Below are positions 22,658 through 34,249 of a DNA stretch of 64,000 nucleotides, in pieces (position 1 is the first letter of the stretch; every line of letters begins with the position of its first letter). The notes beneath the pieces are model-generated. The model was not told the DNA's origin, made no database searches, and worked only from the letters and a program-made list of their open reading frames with translations. The stretch is from Pocillopora verrucosa (lineage: Eukaryota > Cnidaria > Anthozoa > Scleractinia > Pocilloporidae): contig NC_089312.1 of NCBI RefSeq assembly GCF_036669915.1, positions 22,793,904 through 22,857,903 on the forward strand, given 5' to 3'. The translations under genes were made by a program, and so were the position numbers.

Positions 22658-25600
22658 CTGTTTTTAGCACATTTTATAGCAGTGAAATTACATGTTAGCA
22701 GGGAGTCGATCCAACGTGGAGACAATTATCGGGACGATGGTACTGGCTACCTCACGTTGCCATGTCTGTTCTCTCTATCTTCAGTTGTTAAGGGTGGTCT
22801 AGATCTTTAACAATAAAAACAGGCTACGTTCAAATGAGCGGCGATACCTGAATCTTGAGTGGAATTCTTGTAACCGATACTATCAGACTTCAGTCTGTAA
22901 GAAAACAAGTGAAGTGATTCACAACGCTCTCCTATTTTGCCTCCTTACGCACCAAATATCGTCAGTCGCAATTTCCTATCGTTAACTTCAAGACTCTCCG
23001 AAATTATTATTCTACATGCTTTCCTTGATTACCGAAAGACCGGCATTATTACGATCGAGGGCTCCTTCCGAGCAGTACTATGCGCAGATGATGTGTCTAG
23101 ATCTAGCCCCGATTCTTTTGAGTCTCCTGGCAAATGCAAGAACTGATGCGTTTGGATTAATCAGGTTGGAAACGCAAAGTTATTGTTGTCAAGTTTTCCA
23201 TCGACTTAAAAGATTACAACTTATTGCAGCAACAGAGACGTCAACAACTACGGGTGCGTGTCTGTCTCAGTTATTAAAATGATATATTAGCATTTAATTA
23301 CACGTGATGTATATTTAACTGGGTCAAAATGTTTACTCTCCAGAGAATTTAAGTTGGATTATAAAAACAAAACGTGACAAATATCACATTCAAAAACTGA
23401 ATAAAGGCACTTGTGTCAAGTTTATCGAAATTGCGACGAAAAGGCTTCCCTTACTTGTCTCATCTTACCATTCGTGCGTCGGCGTCTTCTGATCTACTTT
23501 CACCCATTTTTCGACAACAATAATAACAAACGTTTACTTGTACAAATTTTTCTAAAGTTCTGATACCTTCAAGAGCAAAAATCAGACAGTCAGCAGCTGA
23601 GAACACTTAGTGTTTTCAAATAAGTCAGCGAACCATGTCTGTTTGTCGATTCGTTATTCATAAGCATAACATTACAGGTATTTATTAATCTATAAGAAAC
23701 AAAATGTCGACAGAATATGGAGAATAATGAAATTACCAAGATTTCGGTCTCACAAAACACACACACTCCAAAATAGCAGCGCCAGTGAAAAAGAAACCAA
23801 TAACACATACAAAAAGAGAAAAAAAAACAAAACAAAAAAATAGCAAATGCAAACGAGAATAAAGAAAAAAAAGATGCTCTCTAAGCTGGCTAATTCATTT
23901 GCTCCCCGCCCGATTTTTTTGGCTGACGAAAGAAGGAAAATCGCTTATCTAGCTCAGAAGTAGTCATAATTGTTGCTGTTATTTCCCTTTTTTTAAGAAA
24001 GATAAAAATTTCATTTACTACACCTATACCCGCAGGAGCAGAACTTTCATAAGGCTACTTTGATAAATGCGTTTTCATGATTCTTTAAGAATATTACCGC
24101 AGGGCTGATATATCGAAGAAAAACAATTAGCGATATTTACTGGTGAAAATGCATGGTAACCTATCAAGTGCAGGAATATTTTTGCCATTTCGCTGTTGTT
24201 AATAAAAAGAGACAGTTTTGCATTTTAATTTTAAGTCGATTTAATTTTTGAAACGGTTTTTTCCATTCGGTCAGTTGTTTGCCAAAAATAAAAAATGACA
24301 TACCATCTTTCTTTATCCACTACCGCACTCAAAATTTTCCATGTTTCCATGCCCACTTTCTCTCAAGAATTATTAAAAATTGCTGATCTTAGCAGAATGC
24401 AAGAAGCGTGTCACATGTGAACTTCATGATGGCCTAACCCACAACACAGCCGTCTGTTATTTGGTCAGTGGTGGAGTATCGAAGGCGGAACGCCAAGCTT
24501 AGAATCTGCGTTCGATTTTTGATGAAAATTTAGATTTTTTTGCCCCACGCTGGTGACATTGCCAATAACGTTTCGCTCAGTTAATCTAATATCAAGTTCA
24601 GAAAATTATCCGTCCTTTTCATTTTATTTACCAACTCATTCTGTGTTATAATTCAATGTTTCTTTTGTTAATATTTTTCGTTATTTTCAGTTTTATTTAT
24701 TTCCATTTTTATAAGCACTCTTTTTTTTATACTTCCGTGCAGTGTTTATTAGTGAACGTAAAACCAGTTTCAGCATAATCTGAACGATCTAGCGCATTGG
24801 ACCATCGTTGTTTCATAATCAAAAAACTGTACTGAAGTTAAATAAATTCAATAGCGAAATTAACGGAAAAACTTCGTGTTGAAGCTTTGAAATCGGTCTC
24901 ACTCAAAATTAAATAATATTCATAACTTGGAATGTCGTTGAATACATTACATGTTCTGCAGCTGTGTAAATAAAGGAAAAAAAAAATAGAATTATTTTAA
25001 GTCACAGGACCACACATAGGAAGCACAAGTGATTTCCTTACCGACCATTTCCGTGTCGACCATTTGTTGAACAGTCAAAGAAAAAAGTCTGCAGCCAAAT
25101 TTCCCAATGCTCCAATTTTAGGTGAGTACAGGTATAGATATATATGTGGTCTATAAAAGCTCTAGTGCTCTTTGCTTTCTATACGATCTCAATTGAAAAA
25201 AGTGTACACAAACGGTCTCATTATTTTCTAAACCAACAATTCGACTAAGAGATTACGTTTTTATCGAAAACAGAAATAATAACAAAACGGGAGGGAAGAG
25301 GGGAGTCTACCTGCGTAAACGAAACTAAATTTTTGCAGTTCCTGATATCTAAAATTGTTTTTCCAGCACTTAAACTGGAAATTCCCTTTTGTATTTGAGG
25401 CTTTTATTCAATCAACGTAAATATTCCGTTGAAGATTTAGTAATGTATCGTACCCTAGACTTTCGCTTACTCCTGCGATGTGGTTCTTTCCTTTGTGAGG
25501 CAAACATCATATAATCTAAGCGACCTAATAATGAACAGAAAATTACAAATGACTCATAAAGACTTTTAAAGAACAAAAGCTTATTTAGAAAAGACAATGA

Positions 25601-26028
25601 ACTTCGCATCAGCTGAGCTAAAGTAACATGAATGTTAGTCCAAGTAGTAAAACAGTAGAAGGCAGCTGTCACTGAAGAGAAGAAAGAAAATGGAAACTAA
25701 ACGCTGAAGTTTACTTTACGGATTGGTAGAAGGTTATAATGAAAGGTGTTATGCCAACATCCTCTATTTGAACGGCTTGGATAGCTTTCCTTCCATTGGG
25801 TGGTTGATCAACTCTAGAATTTTCGTTGTCAGTTATTGTCAAATCGCTCTGAGAATCATTTGCTGTTCTGAGCTGGTTCCTCACGATATCTTATGAGCTT
25901 TCTGGACAATCGGCCTTTTAACCCAGTAGGATTTGTTTGTAAAATGTTTCTGCTTCAGTCCATAACAATTATCCTTTTGGTTTAATAGCCGATGTAGATG
26001 AATAGCCCGAGCTGATAACCCTTAAGAG
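22658..26028. other. Intergenic stretch between receptors 5 and 6
   Basis: No recognised exon, repeat or RNA gene in 3.4 kb. An A-rich tract lies at 23815-23870 and a short TA run at 25135-25147. Small open frames here have no family features. Confidence 0.5.
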
Positions 26029-27069
26029 ATGGTATCGTTGAATACCATACGTGACAAGGAGGCGTACTGGTACTGGATCTTGATTGTCATCATCGGAATC
26101 ACAACAGTGTGTGGGAACATGTTGGTTATATACATCATTGCGACGAGGAGAACACTGCACGTCGCAACCAATTGGTTCATACTTTCTCTCTCTTTCTCCG
26201 ATTTGCTGGTTGGACTCTTAGTAATACCAACTTACATCATCCACACGTTCTTTGTACAACTAAATCTGCATGCTCTTTTAACATTTTATAATCTTATCTT
26301 ATACGTTTCCGTTGGGAATTTGTGTGCAATGACAGGAGATAGATATCTTGCCATAACAAGACCGTTGACATACGCGTCAGAAATGACTCCTTCGAAGGTC
26401 TCGATATTTATACTTATTGCATGGATAGCACCCACTAGTTTGTCACTTTTATCATTGTCATGGAATACTTCGACCGAAACCAAAGACACCATAAACAGAA
26501 TGTACAGCGGCTTGATTGTAGTCTGTTTCGAGGTAATCCCGTGTTTTATGATGATTTTGGTCCATATCCATCTGTATCTGATAACTCGATATCACAGTCG
26601 AAGAATCGCTGCGCAGGGCAATGTCATGGACCGCCACCGCAGCATCAATTATGTCACACGAAGGAGACAAAGGAATCGGGAGAGATCCAATCTCAAGGTT
26701 TTTGCAGCAGTGGTCCTGTTGTTTGTCTTTTGTTGGGTTTTGTCAGCGTATCGTGGATTTTGTGAAGTTTTCAGCCTATGTTCTGTAGGCAACGAAATTG
26801 TTCAAATCTCCAGAATTCTCATATTTTCAAATTCCGCTGTTAATGTCGTCGTGTACTCACTTTTAAAAAGGGATATAAGGACGGAGCTAAAGCGCTTCCT
26901 TAAGTGCCGTGTAAGGCAGGAATCACTTCAATTTGGCCTGGTTACTTTACGAGAGTCGATGAGACCCAGCCGCCTGCTTGAAATTGGCGTTTATACATCA
27001 ATGCGCGCGCATCAGGGGCCGGAACCTTCTTTAAATCAAGAGCCTCTCTGTCGTAAAGTAGTCGACTGA
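26029..27069 (+). CDS. Class A GPCR, receptor 6
   Basis: Intronless receptor of 346 residues with an ATG start. TM1 has CGN (N30), TM2 SFSDL (D58), TM3 ends GDRYLAI (DRY at 104-106), TM6 is CWVLSAYR without proline, TM7 is NVVVY without proline, and helix 8 is KRDIRTEL followed by KC, a possible palmitoylation site. Loop 3 has FCEVFSLC. As in receptor 2, the loop-1 cysteine pair is absent. Receptor 2 and this gene are each other's closest relatives in the window (shared WYWIL, LHV.TNWF/PNWF, FYNL, VGNLC.MT, ITRPL.YAS.MT), although they now lie 22 kb apart on opposite strands, so a duplication with inversion is likely. It has the longest cytoplasmic tail of the set, about 55 residues. Ligand unknown. 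Confidence 0.9.
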   Translation: MVSLNTIRDKEAYWYWILIVIIGITTVCGNMLVIYIIATRRTLHVATNWFILSLSFSDLLVGLLVIPTYIIHTFFVQLNLHALLTFYNLILYVSVGNLCAMTGDRYLAITRPLTYASEMTPSKVSIFILIAWIAPTSLSLLSLSWNTSTETKDTINRMYSGLIVVCFEVIPCFMMILVHIHLYLITRYHSRRIAAQGNVMDRHRSINYVTRRRQRNRERSNLKVFAAVVLLFVFCWVLSAYRGFCEVFSLCSVGNEIVQISRILIFSNSAVNVVVYSLLKRDIRTELKRFLKCRVRQESLQFGLVTLRESMRPSRLLEIGVYTSMRAHQGPEPSLNQEPLCRKVVD

Positions 27070-27152
27070 CTTTATGAAATAATTTTATTGCTTACGAATG
27101 TTGTTAAATGCAGATGATTGTAGTAAAATCGGTAGTGACATTCACTTCATGA

Positions 27153-27872
27153 AAACGAACAGCCAACACAAAGGAACGCACGCAAGTCGCTAACGTAACA
27201 ATCAAGCACAAAGGAAAGCGCGTGAGTCATACGATTATCAACACAAAGGAAAGCGCACAAGTCACCAAAGAAACAGTCAAGCACAAAGGAAAGTAGGCTA
27301 GTCACCAAAGAAACAATCAAACATAAAGGAAATCGTGCTGTCTGTAATCCTATCAAACAAACACAAAGAAAAGCGCTTAGGTCACAAACGTGACAATAAA
27401 ACCCAAACAGCGCACGAGTCACGAACGCAACAATCAAACACAAAGCAAAGCACACAACGTGCGAGAGTCACTGACGTATCAACCAAACACAAAGGAAAGC
27501 ATGCTATTCAAAAACGTAACAATCAAACACAAAACAAAGTGCGAAAGTCACTAAAGCATCAACCAAGCACATAGCAAGGGGAGCGAGTCATTAACTCAAC
27601 AATCACATAAAACAAAGTGCTCGAATCACTAACGCCATAATCAAACAAAAAGTAAAGCGCGCAGTCAAAACGTAATAATCAAACAGAAAGTAAAGCGCGC
27701 CAGTCAATAACATAAAAATTAATCGCAAAGTAATTCGCGCCAGTCATTAACGTCACAATCAAACGCAAAGTAAAGCGCGCCAGTTACTAACGTCACAATC
27801 AAACACAAAGCAATGCGAAAGAGCCATTAACTAAACTATCAAACGCAAGTCGTTAACTCAACTATCAAACAC
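27153..27872. repeat. Minisatellite, about 40-bp unit
   Basis: Roughly 18 degenerate tandem copies of a unit of about 39-40 bases containing AATCAAACACAAAGGAAAG followed by CGCGCGAGTCACTAACGTAAC-like sequence. Copies diverge along the array by substitutions and small indels. It begins about 80 bases after the receptor 6 stop codon. Confidence 0.85.
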
Positions 27873-28442
27873 GGTTTACGGTCAATTCGCCACCACAACA
27901 AACTCGCCACCATTGAAAGCCACCGGTGGCGATTTGACTTTCATTTCCGCATTTCAAACTGTATCAGATTCCTTCAAGGGAAGAAGAGCTCCATAAAATG
28001 TGCCCCGATCTCGATGTTTGGCTTCGTAGCTCAGTTAATATTAACTCCCATTTTAGTACCTGAGAGGCACTATATAAATAGGGAAGAATCTAGTATTCAT
28101 CGAGTGCAGATAGGTCCTCGACGAAAAGTGACCAATTCAGTAAAAGCACTTACCGTCTGCGATGAAGAATAATTATGTCATAATTGGGAAATTTGCAAAG
28201 TATAGGACAAGTGTAATGGTTAAAATTTGTCAATTTGATGCCTTGGCCGTTTTACTGCTATCTATTAACTCCGAGCCATCGAGACTCTAAAAAAAATTAA
28301 AATAGGTAATAGTCAATTGTCAACCATTGCAAAGTGGATTCTCCTTCGTCCTATGGAAGCGCATATGTTTCTAGGGTTGGTCTTTGCAGTCAATAGGACA
28401 CCTAGAACATTAGTTTCAAATTCGGATCTACTTAAAGACAAG

Positions 28443-28523
28443 TTCCGCGCAGCTCAGAGGGCACAGCATCTGACCGCACCATGTTGCGGTCTGTCATTAG
28501 AGTTCAAATCCTGACGCGGAGAA
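28443..28523 (+). repeat. tRNA-like core, copy 1
   Basis: Diverged first copy; its ends read TTCCGCG and CGCGGAGAA, so the closing stem is kept by a paired change relative to other copies. Box B reads AGTTCAAATCC. Confidence 0.7.
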
Positions 28524-28923
28524 TATTTTCAGTTTGGTTTTCGTTATTTTCTTGTTTTTGTCTTGCTCTTGTTCATCGTATTTTCTCCTTGCTAAAAAAA
28601 GTCTTTTATGTCTTTATGGGTTTTAAAATACGTATATTAAGTATCATCGAACTGATTGCTTACTTTGCTCAAGAAGTACATTCCTACACGAATTTCTTAG
28701 TAAATAAAACGAGACAAGTTCTTCTTAAAAGAATAGCAAATCTAAATGGACGACGACGCCACCGACGCAGCATCACAGTTTCTTGAGAAAATTACTCTCT
28801 TTATTCATTGCAAAGATGATTCTTTTCGTCCTATCGGATAGTGCATATGTTTCTAGACTTGATCTTTTTAGTGCATAGGACTCTTAATACATGAGTTTAA
28901 AATTGAGCCTAAGATGTCGACAA

Positions 28924-28982
28924 GTTCGCAGCTCAGTGGGTAGAGCATCTGATCGCACTATGTTGCAGTCCGTGGTCAGGGA
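28924..28982 (+). repeat. tRNA-like core, copy 2, 3'-truncated
   Basis: Box A-like GCTCAGTGGGTAGAGC is intact, but the copy breaks off after CGTGGTCAGGG and lacks box B and the closing stem. Confidence 0.7.
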
Positions 28983-29151
28983 AAAGAGAGGTGATGCATT
29001 CTTTCTTCTTACTAACTGAGACAATTGCAAACCATTGCAGAAGAGATTATTTTCCTTCTATGGAATAGCGCCTATGTTTCTAGGCTTGATCTTTGTAGTG
29101 CGTAGAACAGCTAAAACATAAGTTTAGAATTGAGTCTAAGATGTTGACAAG

Positions 29152-29232
29152 TTCTCCGCAGCTCAGTGGGTAGAGCATCTGACTACACCATGTTGCGGTC
29201 CGTGGTCAGGGATCAAATCCTGGCGTGGGGAA
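29152..29232 (+). repeat. tRNA-like core, copy 3
   Basis: Full length with small changes in the closing stem (TTCTCCGC, GCGTGGGGAA) and in the anticodon-arm-like helix. Confidence 0.75.
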
Positions 29233-29633
29233 TCTTGTCATTTTATTTCATTTCATTTATGTCATTTTTGTTCTTTTTTGGTTTTCTCATGATATTTTTA
29301 TCCTTGCTGATAATAGGTCTTTGATGTCCTCATTTACTGATACACATATCATTTATCATCGATTAGATTGTACGCTTTTGCTCAAGAAGTCAAGTAGAAG
29401 TAATGCATTAGTACACAAATTTGTTAGAAAATAAAAGATGAAAGGTACTTCTTAAAAGGAACAGCAAATCGAAGTGGACAAATTTTCTTCCTACTTATTG
29501 AGACAATTGCAAACCATTGCAGAAGAGATTCTTTTTCTTCTATGGAATAGCGCCTGTGTTTCTAGGCTTGATATTTGCAGCACATAGGACACCTGAAACA
29601 TAAGTTTAGAATTGATTCTTTGGCGTTGACAAG

Positions 29634-29714
29634 TTCCCCGCAGCTCAGTGGGTAGAGCATCTGACCGCACCATGTTGCGGTCCGTGGTCAGGGATCAAAT
29701 CCTGGCGCGGGGAA
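29634..29714 (+). repeat. tRNA-like core, copy 4
   Basis: Full length with a perfect TTCCCCGC/GCGGGGAA closing stem and a CCGCA/TGCGG arm around CCATGT. Confidence 0.8.
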
Positions 29715-30100
29715 TCTTGTCATTTTATTTCTTTTTCGGGTTTTCTCATCCTTTTTTTTAATAGCTTATAATAGGTCTTTGATGTCCTCAGTTACTGATA
29801 CATATATCATTTATCATCGATTAGATTGTATACTTTTCTTCAAGAAGTAAAATAGGGATAGTGCACTATTACATAAATTTCTTAGAAAATAAAAGAAGAC
29901 AGGTGCTTCTTAAAAAAAACATGAGCAACAGCAAGTCGAAGTGGACAAAATTACTTCTTACAAATTGAGACGATTGCAAAATATTGCAAAGGAGAGTCTT
30001 TTCCTTTTAAGGAATAGCGCTTATTTTTCTCGGCTTGATATTTGCAATACGTAGAACACCTAAAACATAAGTTTGATATTGAGCCTTAGACGTTGACAAG

Positions 30101-30181
30101 TTCCCCGCAGCTCAGTGGGTAGAGCATCTGACCGCACCATGTTGCGGTCCGTGGTCCGGGATCAAATCCTGGAGCGGGGAA
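30101..30181 (+). repeat. tRNA-like core, copy 5
   Basis: Full length; differs from copy 4 only at a few positions near box B (GGTCCGGG, GGAGCGGGGAA). Confidence 0.8.
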
Positions 30182-30656
30182 TCTTGTCATTTTTGTTTCT
30201 TTTTTTGGTTAGGCTTGTTCTTTTGCAGTGCAAAGGAAACTTGAAACATGAGTTTAAGACTGAGCCTATGATATTGACAAGTGTGTCACTTATCAACGTC
30301 AAATTCTGGCGCAGAGAATTTTGTTTTTTTGTTTCTTTTTTGGTTTTTTTTATCATATTTTTTCCTTGCTGATAATAGGTCTTTGATGTCCTGATATACT
30401 GATACACATATCATTTATCATCGAATAGATTGTATGCTTTTGCTCAAGAAGCAAAATAGAAGTAATGCACTTGTATACAAAAAATAGATACTTCTTAAAA
30501 GGAACAGCAAATAGAAGTACGAAGTTTTTCTTACTGATCGAGTCAATTACAAACCATTGAAGAAGAGATTCTTTTTCTTCTATAGAATAGCGCCAATGTG
30601 TTAAGGCTTGATCTTTGCAGTGCGTAGAACACCTAATACATGAGTTTAAAATTGAG

Positions 30657-30728
30657 GCTCAGTAGGTAGAGCATCTGACCGCACCATGTTGCGGTCCGTG
30701 GTCAGGGATCAAATCCTGGCGCGGGGAA
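30657..30728 (+). repeat. tRNA-like core, copy 6, 5'-truncated
   Basis: Starts inside box A (GCTCAGTAGGTAGAGC) and lacks the 5' half of the closing stem. A remnant of another internally deleted copy lies at about 30278-30322. Confidence 0.75.
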
Positions 30729-31315
30729 TCTTGTCATTTTGTTTCTTTTTTGGTTTTCTCATCACATTTTTGTCCTTGCCGATGATAGGTCTTTAATCTC
30801 CTTATATACTGATACACATATCACTTATCATCCAGCAGATTGCATGCTTTTGCTCAAGCGGTGAAATTTGCATGCTGCATAGAACAAAAATTTCTTATTC
30901 ATATAAGAGGGTCTCAATGGGGTCATGGCTTTTGCAGTTAACGGTTTCAATTTTGGCCAATTTACGGCTGACGTTCAATAATTTCCCTTTATGGTGACCA
31001 GAAGGTTTTTTATGGTTACCTTTTCTTTACGACTAACGGTTAAAATATTTCACTTTTTACTTTGGCCGTTTTAAGGCTATTGTCTAACCACGTAACATTG
31101 TGACTCTCCAATAAAATATAACAGGTTATCATTCAGAGAAAAAGAAAATCTAAGTTTATAGAAAGAGTTGTACTTGCTTATTGAGTCAATTGCAAACCAT
31201 GGCAAAGGATTCTCTTTTCCCTCTTAGGAATAGCGCCTGTGTTTCTAGGCCTGATCTTTGCAGCGCAAAGGACACCTGAAACATAAGTTTACAATTCAGC
31301 ATTAGTGTTGACAAG

Positions 31316-31396
31316 TTCCCCGCAGCTCAGTGGGTAGAGCATTTGACCGCACCATGTTGCGGTCCGTGGTCAGGGTTCAAATCCTGGCGCGGGGAA
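31316..31396 (+). repeat. tRNA-like core, copy 7
   Basis: Full length, and the only copy besides copy 1 with a canonical box B (GGTTCAAATCC), so the best candidate for polymerase III transcription. Confidence 0.8.
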
Positions 31397-31998
31397 TCTT
31401 GTCATTTTGTTTCTTTTTTGGTTTTCTCATCATATTTTTGTCTTTTCTGATAGTAGGTCTTTGATGTCCTCATTTACTGATACACATATGATTTATCATC
31501 AAACAGATTGCATGATTTTGCCCAAGATGTGAAATTGACGTGATGCATAGAAAAAAATTCCTTACTAATATAGGAGGGTCTTAATGGGGTCATGGCTTTT
31601 GCAGCTAACGGTTTCAATTTTGGCCCATTTACGGCTGACTTTCAATAATTTACCTTCATGGTGACCAGAAGGTTTTTTACGGTTACCTTTTCTTTACGAC
31701 TAACGGTTAGAATATGTCACTTTTTACGCCTAACGGCTCAATTTTTTGCCGCTGTTAGGCTCCAAGTGAACCACGTGCCATTGCGACTCTCCAATAAAAT
31801 ATAACAGGTAATCATTGAGAGGAAAAGAAAATCTGAGTTTATGGAAAGAGTCCTACTTGCATATTCAGTCAATTGCAAACCATGGCAAAGGATTCTCTTT
31901 TCCTTCTTAGGAATAGCGCCTGTATTTCTAGGCTTGATCTTTGCAGTGCAAAGGACACCTGAAACATAAGTTTACAATTCAGCATTAGATGTGACAAG

Positions 31999-32079
31999 TT
32001 CCCCGCAGCTCAGTGGGTAGAGCATCTGACCGCACCATGTTGCGGTCCGTGGTCAGGGATCAAATCCTGGCGCGGGGAA
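31999..32079 (+). repeat. tRNA-like core, copy 8
   Basis: Full length, essentially identical to copy 4 across the core, which points to recent amplification or gene conversion. Confidence 0.8.
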
Positions 32080-32316
32080 TCTTGTCATTTTTGTTTCCTT
32101 TTAGGTTTCTCATTACATTTTTCTCCTTTTGAAAAAGGGAAAGATTTCCGCAAAATCTCATACTCTTTTAAGACAAAGCATTAGCGCCATAGTTAAACCA
32201 TTATTTTCGCCATAGTTTCTTTTAATACCCTAGATAACTTTATACAGTGCAATTAATGATGCTTTTTTTCCATCTTCTCATATGCAAATTAATCTCACAT
32301 TAAGCCTCTCGTTCTT

Positions 32317-32514
32317 TTGCACCAGATCAGTGACGCATCAGTCAATCATTGGCTGCACGTGCTTATCCATATTCATCAGGAGTTGAAGAATTTTCAGCAA
32401 ACCACGCCGTCTGTGGAAGAGTGTAGACGTACTTTCCGAAGTACTGAAAATAAAGTTCCACACTGGAAAGAAGACTTTGGGCCATTACAGAAGAGTAACA
32501 GAAGCACTCAGTAG
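32317..32514 (+). CDS. Possible coding exon, unrecognised
   Basis: A 65-codon open frame follows a pyrimidine-rich tract ending in CACCAG, a plausible splice acceptor. The peptide is amphipathic and of ordinary composition (SVNHWLHVLIHIHQEL, then VEECRRTFRSTENK, HWKEDFGPLQ) and ends at a TAG. It could be the last exon of a plus-strand gene or a non-coding RNA exon. I recognise no family and found no partner exon. Confidence 0.25.
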   Translation: MHQISDASVNHWLHVLIHIHQELKNFQQTTPSVEECRRTFRSTENKVPHWKEDFGPLQKSNRSTQ

Positions 32515-34249
32515 TTACTGACAATACAAAGTGAGTATTTATTCGTGAAAATATTGTTCCGAATTCCTTCAGAGAGCTTAATTTGTCGTATCTAGTTAAA
32601 ACGACTAAACAGAAGTCGGTTGCTTTGTCTGAGCGGCTCTCCAATTTAAAGTCTGATTGAATTAGGTTGTTGGCTTCGAGAAAAGCAGAAACTATGATTG
32701 TAAAATTTGTCCAGAGAAATTCATGGCTATCTTTTAGTGAATCAATGAAATAGATTTCAAGGAGGGCATTTTGAAGTTGAAGATGGCCACGTGAATAGGT
32801 GACAACTGCTCTTTAAATAACTCGGTGGCTTTCGCTTCGTTCAACATTATATTTCTTAAAAGTTTTGGCCTTTTTCCCTTTAGATGTGCTCTATGTGCGA
32901 AAAAATTATGGAACTTAAGATTTTAAGGTCCCAAGATTGAGCGTCTTCGTTCTGAGACAGTTAGCATTCCCTGATCATAATCATAATTTATATTTTCAGG
33001 AGAAGCAAAGTTGTCGAAACGATGGACGGACAGAGATTCTTGTGAAAAGGATACACTGGAATTACTGAATTATTAGTGGATACCGGAAAGATAAGAATTT
33101 TGTAATTATTGAGTAACAGTAGCAAAAATGGTGGCTCTTTATATGTCCTACTTTTCTAAAAAGTCTCTATTCTTTCATTGCGAGTCTTGGAATGCAGGAG
33201 TAAAGCTGGTTACCGGTAAGTGAAAGTTTTCAAAGCCACAATTTTTGGAATAGCTTGTTATGGTGCGGATTGTCACGCAAACTTTGAACGGAACTTGGAA
33301 CTGCAAGCTATAATTGGGTGGAATTTATCTCAGATGATTCCATTCCATCGAATTAACTTAAATAGCAATTAGGAATTGATTTAAAACCTGGCCACAGAAA
33401 GCATTAACTGAAATCGTAAATTTCCAAGTTTTAATCCCTCATGACATTGCGTAACACTTCGAATCACAGTTATATACTAGTTGATGTCGCAATAAGGTGG
33501 TACTTGTTGAGGGGGCACTCTAACAAAAGAAGACCCTGGAGAAAAACCAAATCAGCTTCAAAGTTCTTGAATATTTAAATTCATCTTACCTGTTTTAAAA
33601 TCTCATTTCGGAAGAGACAAAACAAACAAACCACACCCTTGACTGGTACGTTGCTTGATATTCAACCAATATTACACTATTTTCACCGACTGACTTTGAA
33701 AAGCTGGTTAACAAACTAAGAAGAGAGACTGCCATCGACAGGAGACAACCAATTACCAGCAACTTACAAACGACTTAAAAGCCAAACAAGAACGCTCTAA
33801 ACTTGTCAGCTGATCAACTGACGAACGCCAATTTCGTCTGACATCCATTTAAATTATTGCAAAACAGACTAATCAGTAGTTTTCGACTTCTAAACAAAAA
33901 AGCACTTGACTCGATGACTATTTCCGTTCACGCCAATCAACATTTCTTTTCGGGTGCAAAATCGTGCAAACGATTTCCTCAAAAAATGCCACCATGAATA
34001 AACGTTTACCAAAAACATATTGATCTAATAGAAAATTTTATTCTCGGTATGGCTTTTTCTTTTAAAATAAGTATTTGTTTGTTATACATAAAGAAAAATT
34101 CTTGTACAGTGCCATCTTAACATGTTCACTACTTTGTGTAATCAACTGAAGTTTGTCTTAATGGAGAAGTAACATTTAAAACTCAAATGCCTGTTCAAGA
34201 GCTTTATTAAGAAACTGACTAAATTGATTGAATATTCTGTTATATAGAC
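32515..34249. other. Unassigned stretch
   Basis: No recognisable exon, RNA gene or strong repeat. A possible acceptor (TATTTTCAG) lies at about 32992-33000 but the sequence behind it has no long open frame. Confidence 0.4.

Larger units (their letters stand above)
28200..32120 (+). repeat. Tandem array of tRNA-like repeats (about 470-690-bp unit)
   Basis: Eight units each carry an 81-base tRNA-like core preceded by a conserved leader (TTGCAAACCATTGCA, GAATAGCGCC, TTTCTAGGCTTGATCTTTGC, AACATAAGTTT) and followed by AATCTTGTCATTTTGTTTC. Spacing between successive cores is about 470-690 bases. The core has box A-like GCTCAGTGGGTAGAGC, box B-like GGTTCAAATCC or GGATCAAATCC, and TTCCCCGC pairing with GCGGGGAA at its ends. 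Units near 30.9 and 31.6 kb also contain a shared ACGGTTAA-rich segment. It could be a tandemly amplified tRNA-derived SINE or a locus of tRNA-like RNA genes; the direct head-to-tail arrangement favours local tandem duplication. Confidence 0.8.

Noticed and set aside
29634-29714. Ordinary tRNA gene
   Set aside because: The core has tRNA-like arms and boxes, but the anticodon arm closes on six loop bases and the T arm pairs poorly, so no amino acid can be assigned.
28200-32120. CRISPR-like repeat array
   Set aside because: Units are long and related throughout, the flanking genes are animal genes, and there are no short spacers.
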